Shown one piece after another: positions 45,739 to 57,764 of a DNA stretch of 64,000 nt; position 1 is the first letter of the stretch, and every line of letters begins with the position of its first letter. Under the pieces are notes generated by a model, which searched no databases, was not told where the DNA came from, and worked only from the letters and a program-made list of their open reading frames with translations. The position numbers were made by a program, and so were the translations under genes. The DNA comes from Toxorhynchites rutilus septentrionalis (lineage: Eukaryota; Arthropoda; Insecta; Diptera; Culicidae). The DNA lies in NCBI RefSeq assembly GCF_029784135.1, contig NC_073746.1:105214661-105278660 (forward strand). Direction: 5' to 3'.

Positions 45739-47021
45739 AAGGGTGTGTCACATCAAATTGCATCACGGAAAAAACGCTGTAGAAATTTAATTTTTAGGAA
45801 TTATATCTTTCGCTTATAATCAGATAAGAGTGTATAGATCACGTTGGCCATGCTTCACTGTCAATTTTTCGTAAATTTGGAAAAATGTCGTCGAACGAAA
45901 AAGAGCGTCGTAAATTAATCCTGTGCACTCATTTCGAGAATCCGGAGTTGTCACATCGGGACATCGGTAAGATGCTGGGAATCATTCAATCCACGGTCAG
46001 CAGAGTACTAAAACGATACTTCGAGAACCTAACCATCGACCGGAAGGTGAAGAACGGCAAAAATGGATACTTCGTCAGTGAAAAAGATCACAAGCGCGTA
46101 GTTAAGCAGTTTAGACGTGATCCGAGAAGTTCGGTCCGGGATGTCGCCAATAAGCTGAATTTGTCAAGTTCATTCGTCCAGCGGACCAAGCAGCGGGAGG
46201 GCCTGCGTACATACAAGGTTCAGAAGGCTCCTAACCGCGACGAAAGGCAAAACATGGTGTGGAAGACGCGAGCGCGGAAGCTGTACACCGAAATGCTGAC
46301 GAAACCGCATTGCCTGGTAATGGACGACGAAACCTACGTCAAAGCGGACTTTCTTCAGCTGCCGGGCCTGTTGTTCTTCTCCGCAGAGGACAAATTCAGC
46401 GTTCCGGAGGAGATTCGCAAGCAGAAACTATCCAAGTTTGCCAAAAAGTACATGGTGTGGCAAGCGATCTGCTCTTGCGGAAAGCGGAGCGCCCCTTCGT
46501 GATGACCGGCACGGTAAACGGGCAGGCAGTAGAAGCTACAGAAGCGCTTACTACCACTATTGAAGCAGCACGAGGGCCCGACCATCTTCTGGCCGGATCT
46601 CGCTTCGTGCCACTATTCAAAGGACGTGTTGGAGTGGTACGAATCCAACGGGGTCACCTTCGTGCCAAAGGAAATGAACCCGCCCAACGTGCCGGAGCTT
46701 CGCCCAATAGAGAAATATTGAGCGATTATGAAGCAGGCCCTCCGGAAGAACCCAAAAGTTGTCAAATCGGAGGCGGACTTCAAGAGAAAATGGATTTCTG
46801 TTCAAAAAAAACTACAACCTGACGTTGTACAGAACCTTATGGACGGGGTAAAGAGGAAGGTGCGAGCATACGGGCTTGGGCTCGAAGTATGAATATAAAG
46901 AAAATGCCAAAAGTTGTTTAATAGTTTTTATTTTACTGTCTAAAATTTTCAAAAGAATGGGTCTACTGGGCGAATTTCTACAGCGTTTTTTCCGTGATGC
47001 AATTTGATGTGACACACCCTT
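45739..47021 (+). mobile_element. Full-length Tc1/mariner-type element, ITmD37E group
   Basis: The ends AAGGGTGTGTCACATCAAAT (45739) and the exact inverse (to 47021) form terminal repeats of about 50 bp (through CTGTAGAAATT), inside TA at 45737-45738 and 47022-47023. The 1283-bp length and one transposase frame are normal for the superfamily. Ends are nearly perfect, so the copy is young, but the gene is broken. Confidence 0.92.
45885..46892 (+). pseudogene. DD37E transposase, frameshifted
   Basis: From the ATG at 45885: two helix-turn-helix regions (LSHRDIGKMLGIIQSTVSRV; SSVRDVANKLNLSSSFVQR), then the catalytic domain. The first Asp is in LVMDDETYV, the second in WPDLASC (46596-46598), Glu in RPIEKY (46710-46712); 37 residues separate the last two. 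Lesions are a one-base loss near 46493, a small out-of-frame deletion near 46530, and TGG to TGA (46719-46721) right after the Glu motif. The tail runs to about 46892. Three lesions mean no active enzyme. Confidence 0.88.
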
Positions 47022-47023
47022 TA

Positions 47024-48236
47024 GAAGTGGAAATTTCCGTTAGGAGAGGGGTAGAGATTTTTCAATTGTTTGATAGTTAGTTTCATGACATATATTATTT
47101 TATTCAATGTAAAAGATTGTTATGGAGTGCCGGAATGGATTGACGCAAAAATTTCATCAATCCACCATGAAATGACTGCGTTTGAATAAGCGTTTGAAAT
47201 TGGACAATTTTCATGATGTGCTCGATTTTCGATTTTCAATTTATACCCTAATATGTTCCCGAAAGACGTAATCCTACGTCAAAAGTTTGTCACGTCATAA
47301 CACTACGAAATTACCTAGTTTCCAGACAGTAGAATAACCGAATGAACCAGCATCACAAGACTTATGGTAATTAAATTACATAAGTACATTCAGCAATTTT
47401 TCTGATTACAATTTCCCTCTACAAATCGTATTTCTAGATAATATACTTTTATACCAGGGGTCAAGCACAGCCGGCAGCTAATTCCGGAAAGTACATTATA
47501 GTATTGAAGAAAATAAATTAAACATGGAACCACATCAGCCGACCGGTTGAGCTTTATTATTATCCATCCCACCCCCACACACATCCACCACCATTCTTTT
47601 GTTTGCTGTCCAATTTCCCAAAAGCAAAGCATCATAGCGAATGTTTACCGGTCTATGAATTACTCACGACAGCACATGAGTAAACGCAGTTTTTCACCCC
47701 GGAATGGCTTCTGGGGTTAACTCATTTATTATCTGTATGTCCACCGCATCCTCCTCATCCGGTGTCACTTCCATGCCCAACCGCTTCACGGAAAGAATGG
47801 AAATGTAATTTATTCCGACAGGTTCTGGTACGTAAGTAATGTCGAGAGAGAGAGGCAGAGTGCATTGCCCAAAATCATTAGTGATTGTAGCGCATTTGAA
47901 CTGTGCGCAGCAGTACTCCTAGTTGTAAATATTTTAATTTGTTCTACAGAATTTTGCCACTGCTTCAAATAACAGATATCGGATCGAGATATCCTGAGTG
48001 GGCTTCGCGATAGGCAATAAAGGTATAGAGTAAGCATTCCATTACATTTATCTTCGTAGTGAATGCTTTGGATTGTTGATTTATATTTAATACCTAACCA
48101 GTGTTGACACGGCTAACGTTACCCATATCTCGACGGGGGATTTCGTGTTTTATTCCACTTTTGGTCGAGATTCTTTTGGCAAACAGTATTATAACGACTT
48201 GCAATGGTACATGCGTATTTTCGAAACGAGGATTCT
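47024..48236. other. Unassigned DNA
   Basis: At 47265-47281 GACGTAATCCTACGTCA marks a scrap related to 60950-61000. The rest, including a GC-balanced part at 47560-47800, shows no supported gene. Confidence 0.4.
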
Positions 48237-48560
48237 AAGAAGAAAGTACAAAAAAGAAGCTAAAAGTAAAATAAATAGAAAGGAAGAAACAGAAACAAGA
48301 AGAGGAGTTAGATGAAGGAAAAATAGCTAAGAAGAATAAAATATTAAAAAATAAGAAAAAATAAGATGAAGGATAAGTAAAAAGAAAAAAACGAAAAGAA
48401 GAAGAAATAATAATTAGTAGAGAACGTAGAGAACGAAGCGGAGAAAAAGTTAGAAGCAAATCAAAAAGAAGAAGAGAAATGAGAAGAAGAAAAAATAAAT
48501 AAAAAGCAAAAAAAAGATAAGAGAAGAAGAAGAAGAAACGAAAAAAGAAGAAAAACCTCA
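48237..48560 (+). repeat. Purine-rich low-complexity tract
   Basis: About 325 bp in which the plus strand is almost only A and G (AAGAAGAAGAAA-type words). The long minus-strand frame here is Phe/Leu/Ser low complexity and not a gene. Confidence 0.85.
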
Positions 48561-48830
48561 AGTCTATAATCTGGGATCTGAACTTTGAACTCAATCATAA
48601 AATTCTGAACAAAAATCCATTTTGAAATCACCATTCTGTAATTTATAAGCTAAAGCATGGAGTCTGAATCTGGGACTTCGATTCTTTGAATTTGAAATGG
48701 AACCTATCACAGGATTTTTTAACATCAGCAATATAAAATCTAGATAATATAATCGGACTTCAGATTATCCAAACATGTCAGGATTTTTAAAAATATAGTC
48801 TTAAAATTTATGTAGAGTATGAATTCGAAT

Positions 48831-50298
48831 TTTAAATCTTAAATCTTAAATCTTAAATCCTCAATCTTTAATCTTTAATCTTTAATCTTTAATCTTTAAT
48901 CTTTAATCTTTAATCTTTAATCTTTAATCTTTAATCTTTAATCTTTAATCTTTAATCTTTAATCTTTAATCTTAAATCTTAAACCTTAAATCTTAAATCT
49001 TAAATCTTAAATCTTAAATCTTAAATCTTAAATCTTAAATCTTAAATCTTAAATCTTAAATCTTAAATCTTAAATCTTAAATCTTAAATCTTAAATCTTA
49101 AATCTTAAATCTTAAATCTTAAATCTTAAATCTTAAATCTTAAATCTTAAATCTTAAATCTTAAATCTTAAATCTTAAATCTTAAATCTTAAATCTTAAA
49201 TCTTAAATCTTAAATCTTAAATCTTAAATCTTAAATCTTAAATCTTAAATCTTAAATCTTAAATCTTAAATCTTAAATCTTAAATCTTAAATCTTAAATC
49301 TTAAATCTTAAATCTTAAATCTTAAATCTTAAATCTTAAATCTTAAATCTTAAATCTTAAATCTTAAATCTTAAATCTTAAATCTTAAATCTTAAATCTT
49401 AAATCTTAAATCTTAAATCTTAAATCTTAAATCTTAAATCTTAAATCTTAAATCTTAAATCTTAAATCTTAAATCTTAAATCTTAAATCTTAAATCTTAA
49501 ATCTTAAATCTTAAATCTTAAATCTTAAATCTTAAATCTTAAATCTTAAATCTTAAATCTTAAATCTTAAATCTTAAATCTTAAATCTTAAATCTTAAAT
49601 CTTAAATCTTAAATCTTAAATCTTAAATCTTAAATCTTAAATCTTAAATCTTAAATCTTAAATCTTAAATCTTAAATCTTAAATCTTAAATCTTAAATCT
49701 TAAATCTTAAATCTTAAATCTTAAATCTTAAATCTTAAATCTTAAATCTTAAATCTTAAATCTTAAATCTTAAATCTTAAATCTTAAATCTTAAATCTTA
49801 AATCTTAAATCTTAAATCTTAAATCTTAAATCTTAAATCTTAAATCTTAAATCTTAAATCTTAAATCTTAAATCTTAAATCTTAAATCTTAAATCTTAAA
49901 TCTTAAATCTTAAATCTTAAATCTTAAATCTTAAATCTTAAATCTTAAATCTTAAATCTTAAATCTTAAATCTTAAATCTTAAATCTTAAATCTTAAATC
50001 TTAAATCTTAAATCTTAAATCTTAAATCTTAAATCTTAAATCTTAAATCTTAAATCTTAAATCTTAAATCTTAAATCTTAAATCTTAAATCTTAAATCTT
50101 AAATCTTAAATCTTAAATCTTAAATCTTAAATCTTAAATCTTAAATCTTAAATCTTAAATCTTAAATCTTAAATCTTAAATCTTAAATCTTAAATCTTAA
50201 ATCTTAAATCTTAAATCTTAAATCTTAAATCTTAAATCTTAAATCTTAAATCTTAAATCTTAAATCTTAAATCTTAAATCTTAAATCTTAAATCTTAA
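48831..50298 (+). repeat. 7-bp satellite, (TTAAATC)n with a (TTTAATC)n leader
   Basis: About 15 units of the variant ATCTTTA at roughly 48860-48966 are followed by about 190 units of ATCTTAA to 50298. From 49021 to 50281 the phase is kept exactly (1260 bp, 180 units), with no substitution noticed; one variant CTTAAACC unit is near 48984. The flank at 48560-48830 contains looser AATCT/GAATTTG words that look like a decayed origin of the array. Confidence 0.97.
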
Positions 50299-51904
50299 GT
50301 GATAACAAATGAAACGTGAAGTGAAATACGATTTTGATGCATAACCAAGAGGCACGTTATTTTAGATCAAATCAAAGCAGCTAGATTGGAACGAAACAGA
50401 AAACAATTCAGTGAACATAAGAGCCTCATTTTCAGAAAGCGACGTTTAGTTTACACAGTGCCTTGTAATTCTTGGCACCGTTCCAAATCACAACTTTTTC
50501 GTAAGTCTTCGTGATACAACAATCACTGAGACATAAAAAAAAGCAACACTCCAAGTCCTACAGCTGCTCCAATTAGCATTAGCGCAGTTGGAAGCAACTG
50601 TTGCAAGAGTCACCTCTTTCAACATATATCACCCACACAGCCGGTGCATCTTTGTGCATCACGTATTGACGTCTTCTTGGATGTGTGGCACCGGAAAAGC
50701 ACTTCCCCGGGTAAGACATAACTTTTCCAATCTGCGTTACTAGATGCTTTACACCGATTTACATCTCATTTCGAAGTTTTCCTCCGTCGAATAGCCAAAC
50801 TTTTACAATTTATATAGTTTCTCCCGGATTGTTTGCCAACTCTGAAATTGCACTTGTTGATGACGTTCGATTTACCGCAGAGACATCGTATCCGGGGGAT
50901 TTTCTACTTACGTCGGTGGGACGAAGGGACGGTGGTTTCAGGATAAACTGGAAAGTGACAACTAAACAAAGCGTGTCGGGCATGAATGAATGCTGGTTGA
51001 CATCAATTTATCAACAGCCTAATGGAGTGTGACAAACAATCCGAAAGGATAAAATTCCTCACATCTCACGGCTGTCCCCATCCATTGTAGCTCGGTGGGA
51101 AATATTGAAAAGAAAATCCCCACCCGTAACCGGATGACAAATCGAAAACCAACAAAAAAGCTCGGAATCGAAATTGATAAATCAGGGTTCGGTTTCCGGT
51201 GATTGAAACGTCCAATCGACACACTTGGCATTTCCAATCAAACTTTCGGGAGAATCCTGGGCGTGTCGTATGTCTTTCGCATTTGAGAAAATAAAAACGA
51301 GTCTTCGCCAGAAAATGATCCGATTCACGTGAAAGCAACCGGGAGATATGTGTATAAATTTCTTCCAACTTAGGCGAACAGGAGAAGTTTTTCTTGCCGT
51401 TGTCCCTACCCTGAAGTCGGAAGGGTTTCCGATTACAAATGTGACAATCGAGGAAATGACACTTCACGATTCCCGAAGTGTTGGGCGTAATTGATACCGC
51501 TAAGTGGTGCTTTCGAATATGTTTATCGTGCGTCAGGCCGCAATTTGGCTCGCCAAACGTAGAGATGTAACCTTTTTTCTTTTGATGACAATAGCTCATG
51601 ACAATCGTCAATGGTTCCAGAGGAAGAACCGAAATATGTTTTACGGAACAGCTTTGAGCTATCGCATTTCTGATATATTTTCAATTACGACTTCAGTCGC
51701 TCGGATTTTTTCCCTGAAGCATAAGGTTTCCCTGCGACATTGTCTCTTAAAAATGATGATTGAAGCTGATTTCCGGGCAATCCAAATGCGACATTGGGAC
51801 GAAACATAAATTGGAAAATAACCTATTGATCATCGATTATCGGACAAAAACTTTGTAGATACTGAAAAAATCGGAACGGAAAACATCCTGTAACATCTTC
51901 ATTT
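50299..51904. other. Unassigned, non-repetitive DNA
   Basis: Balanced base composition and free of the dispersed repeats seen elsewhere, fitting intron or intergenic single-copy DNA. No gene can be supported apart from the doubtful frame listed separately. Confidence 0.4.
51066..51611 (-). CDS. Doubtful open frame, 181 codons
   Basis: The longest open frame outside transposons. The translation has several Cys pairs (CHFLDCHIC; WKCQVC) but no recognised domain, and the other strand is also partly open. Because the DNA here is GC-balanced, a chance frame of this length is possible. Kept at low confidence. Confidence 0.15.
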   Translation of the reverse strand: MTIVMSYCHQKKKGYISTFGEPNCGLTHDKHIRKHHLAVSITPNTSGIVKCHFLDCHICNRKPFRLQGRDNGKKNFSCSPKLEEIYTHISRLLSRESDHFLAKTRFYFLKCERHTTRPGFSRKFDWKCQVCRLDVSITGNRTLIYQFRFRAFLLVFDLSSGYGWGFSFQYFPPSYNGWGQP

Positions 51905-52217
51905 TTATTCTATCATATTTTCTGTATCAAACATTTATTCCATGTAACGGAGAAATATGTTATTTGCAAGTGGTTGAAAAATCTTGAACGAGAATTGTGT
52001 CTGAAAATAATCTAATATTATAATGATAAGTTTTGGTAGAAGTACTAGGAATCTTTTAGTAAAAGGTAAATTCAACGGGGTCGAGTAGAAGATCAATCAA
52101 TGAACAGTTCTGCGATTGGACTCATGAACTTGGACTTAGTAAGAAAACGTGAATTTTTGAAGGTATTGATAACAAAAAACAAATTTTGGGCGAGACGAAG
52201 TTTGCCGGGTCAGCTAG
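51905..52217 (+). mobile_element. Helentron-like repeat, 3' fragment
   Basis: It matches 52628-52942 from TTCTATCATATTTTCTGTAT to the end GCCGGGTCAGCTAG (52204-52217). It directly abuts the next copy, head to tail. Confidence 0.55.
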
Positions 52218-52942
52218 TCTACATATATAAATATGGATTTCTGTCTGTCTGTCTGTCTGATTCCTATGGACTCGGAAACTACTGAACCGATCGACATGAA
52301 AATTGGTATGTAGGGGTTTTTGGGGTCGGAGAAGGTTCTTATGATAGATCGAGACCCCTCCCCCCTCTCTAAGAGGGGCTGCCATACAAATGAAACATAA
52401 ATTTCTGCATGACCCGAGAATTATTCAAGCAAATGAAACCAAATTAGGCATATTGAGGTTTTAGGGTGCAATAAATGTTGCTATGGTAGTTAGACTCTCA
52501 ACCCCCCTCTCTAAGGGGGGCTACCAAACAAATGAAACACAAATTCCTTCATTACTCGAGAATTAATCAAGCAAATGAAACCAAAGTTTGCATGTAAAGG
52601 TTTTGGAATTGTCCGATTTAGGGCTGTCTTTATTCTATCATATTTTCTGTATAAAACATTTACTCCATGAAACGGAGAAACATATTATTTGCAAGTGGTT
52701 GAAAAATATTGAACTAGAATTGTATCTGAAAATAATCTGGTATTATAATGATGAGTTTTGTTAAAAATACTAGGAATTTTATAGTAAAAGGTAAATTCAA
52801 CGGGGTCGAATAGAAGATCTATCAATGAACAGTTCTGCGATTGGACCCATGAACTTGCTCATAGTAAGAAAACGTGAATGTTGGAAGGTATTGATAACAA
52901 TAAACAAATCTTGGGCGGGACGAAGTTTGCCGGGTCAGCTAG
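52218..52942 (+). mobile_element. Helentron/DINE-like non-autonomous element, near complete
   Basis: The left end (TCTACATATATAAATATGG) is followed by a (CTGT)n microsatellite at 52241-52259, then CGGAAACTACTGAACCGAT, repeated units with CCCCTCTCTAAG, a middle block, and the right end GCCGGGTCAGCTAG followed by T. A CTAG end before T and a GTCT microsatellite near the 5' end are known features of Helitron/Helentron-derived elements such as DINE-1. About 725 bp, no genes. The class is inference. Confidence 0.5.
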
Positions 52943-53798
52943 TCTTCTATAAAAAAAAATATTTCGTTTTCTTGTCATTTACTTCACTTTTCCAATTCAT
53001 TTATGCTTCAAATGTAAACTGTGTAAATTGTATTTTCTCTACAAAATATTCCCAAGACCAAGTTAGTGTATGAATGGTCCCTTGACTTTAAAGAGCAGTG
53101 CGTAAAGAAACTGAGGATGCATACTAATTGTGCCTACACTAATTTCTATGAATCAAACGGCTAAATCTCCCACATCATTTACAATTTTCCAGGAGATTTG
53201 TCAAAGTTTGAGTTTTAGGGTGAATATTCGGGTGAATGCCCCAAAACCCTTAACCACATTTACGGAAATTCCTTTCCTGCTTTGTTCCCACTATAGAATG
53301 AAAACAAACAGGAAAGGTTTTGTGTTTCAATGTCATAAATGAGAATGCCAGTATCCTACACGTGTGGATCTTCCACATTCCCCCTCATTTCCATTCAGCG
53401 GATGCTCTTCCGTAAATTCTGCATAATAAGTTTATGGGGGGTTTCCATTTCGAATAATGGAATGATTCAAAATGATGATCCTGAATTGATTAAAAATTAA
53501 ATAACTAACCTTCCGAGAATCCAAGAAACTGTTTGAATATTTCCATTATACTGTGACTCTGACAGTTTTTGGGCGCTCTTTTCCTGTCTACGTTAAATTA
53601 AACATTCGAAGTAAACTCGACTCTCAATCGCCAGACCCTTCCAGAAACTGACTGTTCATCTTTCCGATGAAACTCAACTTTCACATGCATGGCCATCAAA
53701 ACCATAGAGAAAGTTATGTTGCTGGCGGAAATCCAAAACGATAAATCACTTTGTGCAACTTGTCGTTAGTTTCGAACTGAAGCAGCTTGATAACATAC
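52943..53798. other. Unassigned DNA next to the candidate exon
   Basis: No repeat of the window and no convincing exon. If the exon at 53799-54084 is real, this would be its first intron on the minus strand. Confidence 0.35.
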
Positions 53799-54084
53799 CG
53801 GGAAGAGTGAATGGCGCAACTGAATTCTGATGATAGACCACAACCAGCAACAGCACCAGGAGCAGCAAAGCCGTCTTTCCATTAGGATTATTCATTAATG
53901 CTTTCACCCGTCTCGCCTTGAGCAGATGGGATAATCTGCTTTCAGCTGGTGGTTTCGAGGAATCGTGGAAGTTTGAATCGAAGGCATCATTAGAAGCACT
54001 TGTGGTGTATGATTGATGCTGGGAAGGTCTGTCGGTTGATTCCACTGTAATGAGCCAAAGGTGGAAGAGTATTCGTTGGTGCAT
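53799..54084 (-). CDS. Candidate first coding exon, type II membrane protein
   Basis: On the minus strand an ATG at 54084 (with an in-frame TAA 15 bases upstream) opens a 95-codon frame that ends in a strong donor, CG|GTATGT, at 53799/53798. The protein has a polar, Ser-rich N-terminus, a basic stretch (LKARRVKALMNN), then a hydrophobic anchor GKTALLLLVLLLVVVYH at residues 68-84. That layout is typical of Golgi glycosyl- or sulfotransferases with an N-terminal signal anchor, but no family is recognised. It lies in repeat-free DNA. A later Met within the frame is an alternative start. No second exon was found. Confidence 0.4.
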
Positions 54085-56449
54085 TACAAGTAAATTTTAG
54101 TTTGAGAACAGTGTTAGTTCACATTCTTTGAGCTTCATGCACTTTGTTAACGAAATCAATGCATGCATTTTTCGTGGAATATGTATATGCTCCACAGAAA
54201 CGTTTTAGTATAACACAAAACCCAGTCAACCGTATGTTCACATGTCCCACGGATAACAAGACATCAACAACATTTTACACCGAGTCTTGCACATTGTTTT
54301 TCTAGAGAAAGGCGCCCTCCCTGTCCCAAACCAATGTAGACGCAAATGAAATTGAAGCACGAATTACACATTCATGAATTTCTATATGAATTCCATTCCA
54401 GCTCTGTTCACTTCCGGGCAGCTCGTTAGATATGGGACGTGGCCTGCAAAGAAAATAGAACTGACTTCCTTGTTTTGTACTGCTGAAAATTCAATTATCC
54501 GAGGGAGGCACGACCTAATTTACATCATGCATCCGAACAAGGGGCTGTAGAAAATTGTTATGGGTGAATGAAGTCGTTCAGGAAGAAATTAGCCGCAAAT
54601 TAGCATGAGAAATGCGCAATCCAGCATCATATACATTGTTTCCCATTCGCGATGATCGGATATCGATATCTTGGATTCTAAAAATATTATACTGGCAAGC
54701 ATTTGTCTTCAATTAGGGTTACAATTTGATTTGATTTGAGTTCGTTGACTCGACCTGAAAAGCAATCTCGATTTTCCTCGAAAAATTATGTTTTCAGATG
54801 CGATACACTTCTGGCTGAAAGTCTTCTTCAAAAAACGAAGCATTTATTAAATTATTCATGATCTATAGTTATTGTTTTCGAACAAAAAATGTGTTACCCG
54901 TGATTAAAAAAAAATCAGCAAACGACATACGGAATAAAAGCTTCAAACTGGAAGTAATAAATTCTACTAATGTCTTCAATACAACAGTATCCAACAATGT
55001 TCTTCTATGAAACCAAACTTTACTGTATCATGTATGTATTAATATTTTTGCCTAAAACTTTTCGCTTGTTTTGGCTTAAATGATGGAACACAAACACAAG
55101 CCGCTCGACAACTTTTTCCCCAAACATTTCAACCCACTGGAAACGAAAATCCAACCAGTGATGAATATTGAAGCATTCACAGAAAGCACACGCACAAATA
55201 CCACGAAAAACCCACTCCCACCCAGTTCGGTTGAAATTCCATAAAACGTTTACTCGACATTAAATATTAAAATACTCAATCAAAATTTACCCGCGGGAGA
55301 GCAAATATGAATGCGTAACGTTTGTGTGCGATGACGGGTGAGTTTGAGGTCCGTAACGAAGCAAATCAACTGCAAACAGTGTGGACACATTCACAAAATT
55401 TGAAGTGTTGATAAAATAAATTTTGGGCATACAAATGAAGGTTTGCAAATATTGCTCGCGCAATAAACGCTGCCAATGTTAAGCTATTCAATTTATGAAA
55501 CCAAAAACCAAACTGTCGGCTATATCAGCCCACGCATTCATCACTCCCACTCCCTTGCTAATGCTATCGATTAAGATGTTCTGTGCTAACGCAATTCAAT
55601 TTTGCAGGAGAGGGAAAAAATCGCTCAAAGGAAGAATCTTTATCCCTAAAACATCACGTATGACTGAGATGGTATGAGAGCTGAATATCAAATAACCTCT
55701 TCCCGGATCCTAACGAAACAAAAGGAAGAGTAATCATCCTTTGTCAACTGTTCTGTTTCGGTATCATAGCCTCGGGGCACTAGAAAGAGAGTGTCTGCAG
55801 CGGAGCGAAACACTCATAGTCAACATGAGTTGAAGTTCTCATATTGTTTACCTCCCAAATACTAACATGCATTATTGTTAATGCATATTTTGTATTGCTT
55901 TTTGATGCCTTCATTTTGGACGGGTTCTCCTGAGTTATCCACTATTGCCCATCACCAACAGCGGTATTGTTCTCAACACATTTTTTTAAAAAATTATTAA
56001 TAAGTAAAATCCGCTTTAATTTCATACGCGATTGAATTAAAAAATTTATTTATACACTCAACAACAAAAAAAATGGAAGAGTAATCGAATTTTGTTCGTG
56101 GTTTTCGAAAACTCCGAAAAACTCGGATATGTATGAACATCTGCAGATAAAGAATACTAGAATACAAGAAATACTTCATTTCCAGATCCCAAATTTCTAG
56201 TTTTGGAGATCTCTCCACTCAGCTCAATTCTGGGGTGCTTGTCATCAGCGCAAATGAGAGCGGGGCATTTTCTTTTCCTTTTAAGCTTCATTCCATGTGC
56301 GCAGTTTTCCGTTGCGCTGCGTTCATTTTAATTGCGCTTATTTCATTTGCGTTTTGACGAAGTACTACATCTAACCAGAATATATGGAGGGGGGAGGGGG
56401 GGGGGGTGTTATGTAAAATGAATACCTAAACACAAAACATACAGGAAAA
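54085..56449. other. Unassigned DNA, largely non-repetitive
   Basis: Apart from a G-rich run at 56387-56408 no repeat family of this window is evident. It could hold the promoter and 5' UTR of the candidate exon. No core promoter motif was convincing. Confidence 0.4.
56387..56408 (+). repeat. G-rich run
   Basis: GGAGGGGGGAGGGGGGGGGG-type run in otherwise AT-rich DNA; it could form a quadruplex. Confidence 0.8.
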
Positions 56450-56760
56450 AATGAAAGATTTGGAATGCTTACAACTCGCATATTTCTTAATAGATCGGAA
56501 AGATGTTTGCATCAATTTATAGAAAATATTTCTACGCAGCTATCACAATCAATAAAATTTTATTTTTCCTGAGATAAGCAATTGCAAAACTGTAAAATGT
56601 CAAGCGCTATCTGAACGCAATAACTGCCCCGTTTTGATTGGCCCGATTTACGGGACAGCCCTCCAAATCAAGGAACCTGAGGAAATTGGCATTGCAAACA
56701 CTTGCAAGTTGGGGTAACTTTTGTTCCCACCGATATGTGTTCTCTAACACAGCCATCGAA
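56450..56760 (+). repeat. Dispersed repeat X fragment
   Basis: It follows 1905-2200: GATCGGAAAGATGTTTGCATC (56494), ATATTTCTACGC, GTCAAGCGCTATCTGAACGC and TTTTGATTGGCCCGATTTACG (56632-56652). More diverged than copies 1 and 2. Confidence 0.65.
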
Positions 56761-56879
56761 ACCAAGGGGCCTTACATCACATGGAGTTTGATCAAATTCT
56801 TTACTTACACAGTAAAAATGTTGAATTCAATTCAAACCGAAAAATGATTCATTCTAATAATTAATCAATACCAACAAAT

Positions 56880-57010
56880 GATTACTAAGTCAACGTAGCC
56901 CCACGTCAACCTTACGGTTATATCATATATATAACCTGCCCATTTTTTTCGGGAACCGTCGTCAGATCCGTGTCTGGATAACCGCTAACTATTGACTTTC
57001 ACCAAATGTA
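56880..57010. other. Short unassigned stretch with palindromic motif
   Basis: CAACGTAGCCCCACGTCAAC at 56891-56910 is an imperfect version of the dispersed GACGTAG..CTACGTC palindrome. Nothing else is recognised. Confidence 0.35.
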
Positions 57011-57099
57011 AAGGGTGTCCCGCATCAACATGCATTACATTAAAACACTGTAGAAAACTACCTAGCTGACCGATCCTTCTCAAACTTTCAGACAATAAA

Positions 57100-57760
57100 A
57101 TATAACCCAACAGTAATCTTTTGGCATATTTATTTAATTCAACTTCAATACCATAGCCGTATGTCCGCACCTTACTCTTAATTCCACTCATAATGTTCTG
57201 TACAACATCTAGCTGCAGATTCTTCAGTACGGAAAACACCTTTTCTTCATATTTTCCTCAGATTTGACCTTCTTGGGATGCTTCCGTAGTACCTACTTCA
57301 TAATAGCCCAGTATTTTTCGATGGTCCTTAGTTCCAGTGCGTTGAAGGAGTTCATGTCCTGGAATTCGAAAGTGACCCAGTTGACTTTGTACCACTCCAT
57401 AACATCCTTAGAATAGTGGCATGAAGCTAGATCCGAGCAGAAGATCGTGGGACCCTCGTTTTGCTTCAACAGAGGAAGCAGACGCTTCTGTACGCACTCC
57501 TTGAGGTAAATCTGCCCGTTTACAGTAGTCACGGTAGTCACGAACGGCGCACTCCGTTTGCAACATGAGCAGATCACTTGCCTAATCATGTATTTCATGG
57601 CAAAGTGTCTGCTTCCATACTTCCTCCGGAACATCAAACTTGTACAGGGCGGTGAAGAACAGTAGCCCTGGGAGCTTCCGGAAGTCCGCACTGTCGTAAG
57701 TTTCATCATCCATGATGGGACAATGAGTAGCGGTACCATCTGTCCTGACATGCAGGACAT
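57100..57760 (-). pseudogene. DD37E transposase, catalytic half
   Basis: Read leftwards: first Asp in HCPIMDDETYDSADF (57695-57740), then after a frame change CSDLASCHYSKDVMEWY (second Asp) and RTIEKYWAIMK (Glu near 57315), 37 residues apart. Remains of the C-terminal tail reach about 57120. Frameshifts near 57590 and after 57293 disrupt it. Confidence 0.8.
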
Positions 57761-57764
57761 GTCC

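Noticed and set aside
48235..48594. 119-codon minus-strand frame
   Set aside because: The translation is Phe/Leu/Ser low complexity from a purine-rich tract; no protein would be expected.
48831..50298. CRISPR-like or telomeric array
   Set aside because: The 7-bp unit has no spacers, and it does not match known insect telomere repeats. It is a simple satellite.
56387..56408. Regulatory G-quadruplex
   Set aside because: A G-run alone, without a nearby gene or promoter, does not support a function.
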